Part shown: positions 58,435-64,000 of the stretch, piece by piece
How positions within the stretch are numbered: the stretch's first letter is position 1
Layout: every line of letters starts with the position of its first letter
Source of the DNA: VRUE01 sp036403515
GTDB lineage: Bacteria > Actinomycetota > Thermoleophilia > Solirubrobacterales > 70-9
NCBI GenBank assembly: GCA_036403515.1
Contig: DASWQV010000034.1
Location: 175,900 to 239,899, forward strand
Reading direction: 5' to 3'
Length of the DNA: 64,000 bases
The notes under the pieces: generated by a model
What the model saw: the letters and a program-made list of their open reading frames with translations, nothing else
Database searches by the model: none
What the model was told of the DNA's origin: nothing
Program-made: the position numbers and the translations under genes

Positions 58435-59441
58435 TGGAGTCATCCGTCGCAACGCCTCCCGCCGCGGGCGGGCGCCCGCCGCGCATGGGGCCGCCGAAAT
58501 CCGGCAAGGACGCCGTTGAGGGCAGCGCCGCCTGGCGCCTCTCGGACCGGATCGGCCTGGCGATCTGCTGGGCGCTGGGCCTGGTCTTCTGCGCGATCGC
58601 GGTGGCGATCGTCGTCTACCTGATGGTGCAGGGCATCCAGTACCTGAAGCTCTCGATGCTGGTCACGCCGGCGACGACCGGATTCAGCCAGAGCCAGAGC
58701 GGCGGGTTCTCAGACGCCCTCTTCGGCACCCTGATCGTCGCCGTGATGGGGATCTCGATCGCCCTGCCGGCCGGAATCGGCGTCGCGGTCTGGCTGGTCG
58801 AGTACGGTCGCCCGACCGCGCTCGCTCGGATCACCGAGTCGACGATCGAGGCGATCGCCGGAATCCCCTCGATCGTGCTCGCCCTCTTCGGCACGGTGAT
58901 CTTCTCCAGCACCGCGCTCGGCTTCCTCAGCCGGACCTCGGAAGGGGTCGTCTTCGGCCGCTCCTTCTTCGCCGCTTCGGCGATGCTCTCACTGGTCGCC
59001 CTGCCGCTGGTCGTCGCCAGCACCCGCGAGGGGTTGAGTGCGATCCCCCAGCACGTCCGCGAGGCCTCCTTCGCGGTCGGCAAGACGAAGATCGCGACGA
59101 CGCGGCGGATCCTGCTGCCGGCGGCGCGACCCCAGGTCGCCACCGGAGCGATGCTCGGCCTCGGCCGGATCATCGGCGACACGGCGATCATCGTCGTCCT
59201 GCTTGGCGCAACCCAGAACTTCGCCCCGGTGGAAAACAGCGCCTTCCCCTTCAACTACCTGCGTGGGGCGGGGACGACGCTGACCAACTTCGTCTACGAG
59301 GCCTCTCCCACCGGCAACCTCAACCAGCCCCAGAAGGCCTACGCGGCGGCCTTCGTCCTGCTGCTCCTGGTGCTGGGACTGAACGCCGCCGTCGATGTCG
59401 TCCACCGCCGCGCAAGAAAGGCAGGAACGTGGAGTTCATAG
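58434..59441 (+). CDS. pstA: Phosphate ABC transporter permease PstA
   Basis: 335 aa. GIGVAVWLVEYGRPTALARI, AIAGIPSIVLALFGTVIFSS, EAA loop in QHVREASFAVGKTKIATTRR, LGLGRIIGDTAIIVVLLGAT. A cytoplasmic N-terminal extension of about 40 residues is Pro/Gly-rich. Overlaps pstB by 13 nt. Confidence 0.93.
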   Translation: MESSVATPPAAGGRPPRMGPPKSGKDAVEGSAAWRLSDRIGLAICWALGLVFCAIAVAIVVYLMVQGIQYLKLSMLVTPATTGFSQSQSGGFSDALFGTLIVAVMGISIALPAGIGVAVWLVEYGRPTALARITESTIEAIAGIPSIVLALFGTVIFSSTALGFLSRTSEGVVFGRSFFAASAMLSLVALPLVVASTREGLSAIPQHVREASFAVGKTKIATTRRILLPAARPQVATGAMLGLGRIIGDTAIIVVLLGATQNFAPVENSAFPFNYLRGAGTTLTNFVYEASPTGNLNQPQKAYAAAFVLLLLVLGLNAAVDVVHRRARKAGTWSS

Positions 59442-60400
59442 CCCCTGACGTGTCTGAGCTCGACCGCCAGATCGGGGGGGTCAGCTCGGACGCCCCCTAC
59501 CCGCCGCCGATCCGGCGGCTTGCGCTCGAGGAGTCCGAGCCGGCGACGCTGGTCGATGCACCGGCCGCTGCGACTGGGGCCAGCGGCGCCGGCGCGCCGG
59601 GGGGCTTCACCGCGGCGCGGCGCTCGATCGGCGCGCCGCAGTTCTCGATCCGCCGCATGGAGATCGACAACGTCTCGGTCTCCTACTCCGATCGGGAGGC
59701 GGTCAAAGGGGTTTCGCTGCCGGTGCGCCAGGGTGAGGTGCTGGCGATGATCGGTCCCTCCGGCTGTGGCAAGACGACGCTGCTGCGCTCTCTCAACCGG
59801 CTCACCGAGCTGACTCGCACGGCGACGCTCAGCGGTCGCATCCTGCTCGACGACGTGGACATCACTTTGATCGAGCCGACCTCGCTGCGGCGCCGGGTGA
59901 CGATGGTCTTCCAGCAGCCCAACCCGTTCCCGATGAGCGTCTTCGACAACATCGCCTATGTCCTGCGCGAGCAGGGGTCGCGGCGCCAGCGCAAGAAGGC
60001 GCTGGAGCCGAAAGTCCACAGCGCGCTCGAGCGCGCCGGGCTCTTCGAGGAGGTCAAGGACAGCCTCGACCACCCGGCGCTGAAGCTCTCCGGCGGCCAG
60101 CAGCAGCGGCTCTGCATCGCCCGGGCGCTTGCGGCCGAACCCGAGGTGCTGCTGCTCGACGAGCCCTGCTCGGCGCTCGACCCGCAGTCGACCCAGGTGA
60201 TCGAGGACCTGATCGTGAAGCTGCGCGACGACGTCGCCGTCGTGATCGTCACCCACAACCTCCAGCAGGCCTACCGGATCGCCGACCACGTCGCCTTCAT
60301 GTACCTCGGCGAGCTGGTCGAGTACAGCAGCGCAACGGCCCTCTTCGGCTCGCCCCGCGAGCAGCGCACCAAGGAGTACGTGAGCGGTGCCTTCGGCTAG
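59429..60400 (+). CDS. pstB: Phosphate ABC transporter ATPase PstB with N-terminal extension
   Basis: 323 aa from GTG at 59429 (AAAGG 7 nt upstream). The ABC core begins only at about residue 78 (MEIDNVSVSYSDREAVKGVS). Walker A GPSGCGKTTLLRSLNRL, Q-loop VFQQPNPFPMSVFDNIAYVL, signature KLSGGQQQRLCIARALAA, Walker B LLLDEPCSALDP, H-loop VTHNLQQAYRIADH. Typical PstB proteins of about 250-270 aa lack the preceding 75 residues of Pro/Ala-rich sequence. Overlaps the next small gene. Confidence 0.92.
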   Translation: MEFIAPDVSELDRQIGGVSSDAPYPPPIRRLALEESEPATLVDAPAAATGASGAGAPGGFTAARRSIGAPQFSIRRMEIDNVSVSYSDREAVKGVSLPVRQGEVLAMIGPSGCGKTTLLRSLNRLTELTRTATLSGRILLDDVDITLIEPTSLRRRVTMVFQQPNPFPMSVFDNIAYVLREQGSRRQRKKALEPKVHSALERAGLFEEVKDSLDHPALKLSGGQQQRLCIARALAAEPEVLLLDEPCSALDPQSTQVIEDLIVKLRDDVAVVIVTHNLQQAYRIADHVAFMYLGELVEYSSATALFGSPREQRTKEYVSGAFG

Positions 60401-60596
60401 TCGCCACATACCCCGGGCCTGCCTGCTCGCGATCTGCGGCCTGCTCTTGGTTGGAGGGATCTCGGGCTGCACGACGACGCAGGACACGGCGGCGCAAAAG
60501 CAGGCGGAATCGAAGCGCATCCTCGAGCGCCGCTACCACAAGCACGCACGTAAGCAGCGATCCAAGTCGCACGATCAGGGGAGCAACGAGCAATGA
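60387..60596 (+). CDS. Small lipoprotein in pst operon
   Basis: 69 aa from GTG at 60387, overlapping the pstB end. Signal with lipobox GISGC (Cys near residue 28), then a charged helix (KQAESKRILERRYHKHARKQ) rich in Lys, Arg and His. The mature part is about 40 residues. Unknown family. The stop overlaps the next start (ATGA), tying it to the pst operon. Confidence 0.7.
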   Translation: MPSASRHIPRACLLAICGLLLVGGISGCTTTQDTAAQKQAESKRILERRYHKHARKQRSKSHDQGSNEQ

Positions 60597-61267
60597 GAGC
60601 TTCGACCGAGCAGGCGCCGGGGATGAACGGCCGCGGACAGCACGAGCCATGCGAGGAGTGCGGCGCGCCGCTCGATCCGCAGCAGCGCTACTGCGTCAAC
60701 TGCGCGGCGCGGCGCGGCAACGGCGCCAACCCGTCCTCGCGCTACTTCGCGGCGATGAGCCAGCGCGCCCGCCGTCCCGCGCTGCGGCCCTCGGCAGTAA
60801 AACCCAGCTCCAGCAGCCGGGCGGCGGCCGTCGCCTTCTTCGCGCTATTGCCGATCGCGGTCGCTATCGGCGTCGTCGTCGGTCGCAGCGGCAACGACAG
60901 CGGCGAAAACGAGGCGCTGCTGGAAGCGCTGCATCGCCAGGAAGTGGCGCAGGCGAACACGCCCGTGGCCGGCGTTGCGAGCACCGCGTCGAGTCCCGGC
61001 AAGAAGGCGAAAGCCAAAAAAGCCAAGGCGTCGAGCAAGGGAGAGGGCAAGGTCGTGGCGCAAACCAGCAACGGGACCGTTCACCAGGTGACGGGCTTCA
61101 AACCGACGAAGCAGAAGACCGAAGAAGACACGGCAATCGTCGCCGAAAATCCCGAACAGTCGGGCGAAAACTACATCAAGGCCCAGCAGAACCTGCCCGA
61201 TGTGACGGTGGTCGGTGGCGACCCGAGCGAAGCGCCTCCGGTGCCGACCGGAAAGGGGCAGCCATGA
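60593..61267 (+). CDS. Zinc-ribbon one-pass membrane protein in pst operon
   Basis: 224 aa. N-terminal cytoplasmic zinc ribbon (CEECGAPLDPQQRYCVNCAA; four Cys), membrane helix at about residues 82-102 (AAVAFFALLPIAVAIGVVVG). Then an external Lys-rich segment (KKAKAKKAKASSKGEGK) and an acidic/Pro-rich tail. Function unknown; topology suggests a link from cytoplasm to cell surface. ATGA overlaps on both sides. Confidence 0.72.
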   Translation: MRASTEQAPGMNGRGQHEPCEECGAPLDPQQRYCVNCAARRGNGANPSSRYFAAMSQRARRPALRPSAVKPSSSSRAAAVAFFALLPIAVAIGVVVGRSGNDSGENEALLEALHRQEVAQANTPVAGVASTASSPGKKAKAKKAKASSKGEGKVVAQTSNGTVHQVTGFKPTKQKTEEDTAIVAENPEQSGENYIKAQQNLPDVTVVGGDPSEAPPVPTGKGQP

Positions 61268-61704
61268 GCGCACTCAGCCAGATCCTGCGGCGGTCCGCCG
61301 ACTCGGTCAAGGGCGCCGCCGGGCGGGGGGCGGCCAAGGCAAAGCCGGCGCCGGCCAAAGCGAAGCCGGTGCCGGCAAAACCCGCAGAGGAGAAGGTCGA
61401 GAACGCCGAGCTGATCGCCCAGCGCGACCGGCTGCTGGAGAAGTTCACGATCATGCAGGCCGATCTCGGCGGCGCCTTCTATGAGATGGCGATCCGCGAC
61501 CACGTGCGCATGGACGTCCTCACCCGCAAGGCGGCGGAGCTGCAGCGGGTCGACGCCGAGCTGCTCTCGGTCGAGCGGGTGCTCGAGCTGGAACGCGCCG
61601 ATGCGGCTGGGATGTGCCCCAGCTGCGGCTCGCCCTACGGCCACGCCGTGCGCTTCTGCGCCCAGTGCGGCCAGTCCCTCGTGCCGGCCGGGGCGGCGGC
61701 ATGA
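61264..61704 (+). CDS. Soluble coiled-coil zinc-ribbon protein in pst operon
   Basis: 146 aa. Ala/Lys/Pro-rich N-terminus (AKAKPAPAKAKPVPAKPAEE), an alpha-helical centre (AELIAQRDRLLEKFTIMQAD to ERVLELERADA, coiled-coil-like), and a C-terminal zinc ribbon CPSCGSPYGHAVRFCAQCG. Probably an adaptor that binds the preceding zinc-ribbon membrane protein; that is inference from co-translation (ATGA on both sides). Confidence 0.72.
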   Translation: MSALSQILRRSADSVKGAAGRGAAKAKPAPAKAKPVPAKPAEEKVENAELIAQRDRLLEKFTIMQADLGGAFYEMAIRDHVRMDVLTRKAAELQRVDAELLSVERVLELERADAAGMCPSCGSPYGHAVRFCAQCGQSLVPAGAAA

Positions 61705-63071
61705 AGGCGGCGCTGATGCGTCCGCTGCGGCGCGCGATGGCGGCCGCCACGACGCTGACCGGCAAGCGCTTCGGCCTCCTGGTCGCCTCGTCAGTCGTGG
61801 CCACCTCGGCGATCGTCGCCAGCGCGATGACCGGCACCGGCGGCAGCGGCGCGCTGGCGGCACTGGTCGGTCGCAGTCTCGCTTCCAACAACACTCCGGC
61901 AGCGGCCGCGCCGGCCGCGGACGAATCAACCGAAGCCGAAACGTCCGCTCCCGCGCCGAGCGGCTCGGCGCCATCGGCCGGCGGGCCGCTGGCTTCGCCG
62001 CAACCCGCGCCGGCGCCGGCGCCGAGCGGCCCGGTCAGCGAACCGGCTCCGAAGCAACCGGCCACCACGCCGGCGGCTCCGGAATCCGAGGTCGGGCCGA
62101 TCAAGCACGTCTTCGTGATCTCGCTGGCCAGCCCCGGCTACGAACAGTCATTCGGCGCGCAATCGCAGATGCCCTACCTGTCGGCGACCCTGCGAGCGCA
62201 GGGCGAGCTCTTGAGCAGCTACTCGCTGCTCGGCGAAGCCGATCTCCCCAACCAGATCGCCGCCCTCAGCGGCCAGCCGCCGAACGCCTCGACCACGGCC
62301 GGCTGCTCGACCTATGCGGAGTTCCCGCCGACCGCGAAGGCGAGTGCGAACGGCGTCGTCAGTGGCTCTGGCTGCGTCTATCCGGTCGAAACGCTGACCC
62401 TTGCCGACCAGCTCGGCAGCAGCCGCTTGAGCTGGCGCGCCTACGTCGACGGCATGGTCGACGCGAGCGGCAGCCCGGCGAACTGCGTCCATCCCGGTCC
62501 CGAAGAAGTCGAAGCTGTCGTGCCCGGCGGCTACGCGGCGCGGCAGAATCCCTTCGTCTATTTCCACTCGCTGCTCGACCTCGGCGACTGCTCCAGCAAC
62601 GACCTGCCGATCGACCAGCTGACCGCGGACCTGCACAAAACCGAGAAGACGCCGAATTACTCCTTCATCGCGCCGACCCTCTGCAACTCGGGGGCGACCG
62701 GCCAGTGCCCGGCGGGGGCGCCTGAGGGCGCCGGCAACGCCGATGCCTTCCTCTCCACCTGGGTGCCCAAGATCCTCGCCTCTCCCGCCTACAAGGCCGA
62801 CGGCCTGCTCGTCGTCGACTTCTCAGCTGCGAACCCGCCGGTCACAACCCCGGGCACGGTTCCCGCGCCGGTCACCGATCCACTGCGCGTCGGCGCCCTC
62901 CTTCTCTCGCCTTTCCTCACCCCGGGCTCCACCGACGCCGCCGCGTATGACCCGTACTCGATCCTGCGCTCGAACGAGGATCTCTTCGGCTTGGATCCGC
63001 TTGGCGTCGCGGGCTCGTCCAAAACGAAGTCCTTCGCGCCGAGCCTGCTCAAAGAAAACGGCGGCGACTAG
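61701..63071 (+). CDS. Exported phosphoesterase-family (PF04185-like) protein, active site apparently degenerate
   Basis: 456 aa from the ATG at 61701. N-terminal membrane anchor (LLVASSVVATSAIVASAMTG), a 70-residue Ala/Pro/Ser linker, then a phospholipase-C/acid-phosphatase-like domain. HVFVISLASPGYEQSFG matches the family's first strand, GEADLPNQIAALSGQPPN the SLPNYLALISG region, LLVVDFSAANPP the metal strand, and LLLSPFLTPGS and DPYSILRSNEDLFGLDPLG the C-terminal blocks. However, MENxS, the DE pair and the HYS His expected in active enzymes read SLAS, FSAAN and DPYS. It may be a substrate-binding pseudoenzyme at the surface. Confidence 0.72.
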   Translation: MKAALMRPLRRAMAAATTLTGKRFGLLVASSVVATSAIVASAMTGTGGSGALAALVGRSLASNNTPAAAAPAADESTEAETSAPAPSGSAPSAGGPLASPQPAPAPAPSGPVSEPAPKQPATTPAAPESEVGPIKHVFVISLASPGYEQSFGAQSQMPYLSATLRAQGELLSSYSLLGEADLPNQIAALSGQPPNASTTAGCSTYAEFPPTAKASANGVVSGSGCVYPVETLTLADQLGSSRLSWRAYVDGMVDASGSPANCVHPGPEEVEAVVPGGYAARQNPFVYFHSLLDLGDCSSNDLPIDQLTADLHKTEKTPNYSFIAPTLCNSGATGQCPAGAPEGAGNADAFLSTWVPKILASPAYKADGLLVVDFSAANPPVTTPGTVPAPVTDPLRVGALLLSPFLTPGSTDAAAYDPYSILRSNEDLFGLDPLGVAGSSKTKSFAPSLLKENGGD

Positions 63072-63072
63072 T

Positions 63073-64000
63073 TGTAGTTCCTCACAACGTTGTTCATCCG
63101 GGCCTCCTTGAAGGCTGGGGGTGCGAGCCACCCAGATCAAGGAGGACACCGGATGAAGATCCACGCTAACGCCCGCACCTGCCCGAACAGCCGCAAGCTG
63201 TTGGTCAAACGCGTCGAAGAGGAGAATTGGTCACTGATGCCGGCGGCCGAGGCCGCCGGCATCAGTGAGCGATCGGCCCGCAAGTGGCTGGCCCGCTGGC
63301 GAGCCGAGGGAGAGGCCGGCCTACTGGACCGCAGCTCGGCGCCAAGGCGAGTGCCATCCCGTCTCCCGGCCGATCGCCTGCAGGCGATTGAGGCGCTGCG
63401 ACGCCTGCGGATGACAGCGGCGGAGATCGCCGAGGTCCTGGGGATGGCGCTTTCGACCGTCTCCAGGTGGCTGGCCCGGATCGGACTGGGCAAGCGCAGC
63501 CGCATCGCTCCCCCCGAGCCACCCAACCGCTACGAGCGCAAACGCCCTGGGGAGCTGATCCACGTTGACATCAAGAAGCTGGGGCGAATCAGTCGCAAAG
63601 GGGCCGGACACAGGGTCACCGGTAACCGCAAGAGCCAGGTCAAAACCACCAGGGGGCTGGGGGTGACCGGCTGGGAGTTCGTTCACGTCTGCGTCGACGA
63701 TGCGACCCGCCTCGCCTACGTGGAGGTCTTGCCCGACGAGAAGGGCGCAACCGCCGCAGACTTCCTGCACCGTGCCGTCGTTTGGTTCAAGGGGATGGGC
63801 ATCCGCGTGGAGCGGGTGCTCTCAGACAACGGCGCCTGTTACCGCTCCGCCGTCCATGCCGAGACCTGCGCAGAGCTCGGCATGCGCCACATCTTCACCC
63901 GGCCCTACCGCCCCCAGACCAATGGCAAGGCCGAGCGCTTCATCCAGACGCTCACCAACCGCTGGGCCTACGGAGCCATCTACGGCTCCTCGGTCGAGCG
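63073..64000 (+). mobile_element. IS481-like insertion sequence, right end outside window
   Basis: Starts probably at TGTAGTTCCTCACAACGTTG just after the stop of the preceding gene, as IS481 ends usually begin TGT. Contains one transposase gene reading into the window edge. The right inverted repeat and target duplication are not visible. Confidence 0.6.
63153..64000 (+). CDS. IS481-family transposase, 3' end beyond window
   Basis: Open from the ATG at 63153 (AAGGAGG 7 nt ahead) to the edge, 282 codons seen. N-terminal winged helix/HTH (VEEENWSLMPAAEAAGISER, ARKWLARWRAEGEAGLLDRS), a second HTH (TAAEIAEVLGMALSTVSRWL), then the DDE core with Asp in LIHVDIKKLGRI, Asp in VLSDNGACYRS and Glu in NGKAERFIQTL. 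Intact as far as visible, so the element could be active. Confidence 0.9.
   Translation, partial: MKIHANARTCPNSRKLLVKRVEEENWSLMPAAEAAGISERSARKWLARWRAEGEAGLLDRSSAPRRVPSRLPADRLQAIEALRRLRMTAAEIAEVLGMALSTVSRWLARIGLGKRSRIAPPEPPNRYERKRPGELIHVDIKKLGRISRKGAGHRVTGNRKSQVKTTRGLGVTGWEFVHVCVDDATRLAYVEVLPDEKGATAADFLHRAVVWFKGMGIRVERVLSDNGACYRSAVHAETCAELGMRHIFTRPYRPQTNGKAERFIQTLTNRWAYGAIYGSSVE

Overview
The window is high-GC, densely packed actinobacterial DNA. Several traits suggest the class Thermoleophilia (Solirubrobacterales-like), although this is inferred from gene style and not from a marker gene. These traits are exported proteins with repeated 'LGKNTVGARQLK.NAVTS.KIK' segments, choice-of-anchor D and RTX-type secreted proteins, an F420-dependent LLM oxidoreductase, ECF sigma genes paired with one-pass membrane partners, and frequent ATGA, GTGA and TGATG start/stop overlaps. 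I see no rRNA, tRNA, CRISPR array or replication origin.

Region 1 (1-9.1 kb) is a signalling and surface block. A DUF3494 (ice-binding-like) exported protein runs off the left edge and is preceded on its own strand by a clear cyclic-di-GMP-I (GEMM) riboswitch. A small exported zincin, a PHP / shortened ATP-grasp gene pair and a PAS-LuxR regulator follow. The luxR gene is bracketed by a 54-bp inverted repeat. Next come a receiver-PAS-HD-GYP phosphodiesterase coupled to a 39-codon upstream ORF, a LuxR regulator whose receiver has lost its phospho-acceptor Asp, and a choice-of-anchor D protein split by a -1 frameshift at a canonical slippery heptamer.

Region 2 (9.3-22.1 kb) holds an M48 peptidase, secreted repeat proteins, two paralogous ECF-sigma/membrane-partner modules (the second with a one-base frameshift that fuses the two frames), a rhodanese, a DHFR-like protein, a MUG-type DNA glycosylase, two RTX-like proteins and an S15 peptidase broken by a 5-bp duplication. 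Region 3 (22.2-38.4 kb) is metabolic: VOC and DUF2855 proteins, a flavin monooxygenase, an FMN reductase, a cyclase, a 5'-3' exonuclease, a carboxymuconolactone decarboxylase-like protein, an SDR, an ABC-2 exporter, a STAS protein, an LLM oxidoreductase, an acyl-CoA carboxylase beta chain, and a cupredoxin plus Tat-exported multicopper oxidase.

Region 4 (38.5-49.0 kb) contains a class A penicillin-binding protein and a complete potassium-uptake locus with unusual architecture. KdpD is split into a membrane kinase (first) and a sensor/USP protein (last), the structural order is kdpF-A-C-B, and an additional 41-aa membrane peptide is coupled to kdpF. Region 5 (49.2-53.0 kb) is a sulfate ABC operon with a two-repeat operator-like element.

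Region 6 (53.1-64 kb) has a DUF4160/DUF2442 pair, a PhoD-like phosphatase and a pst phosphate operon. The pst operon continues, through overlapping start/stop codons, into a lipoprotein, two zinc-ribbon proteins and an exported phosphoesterase-like protein whose active-site motifs look degenerate. An IS481-like element enters at the right edge. Dispersed palindromes, including a 47-bp family present three times directly after stop codons, recur across the window.
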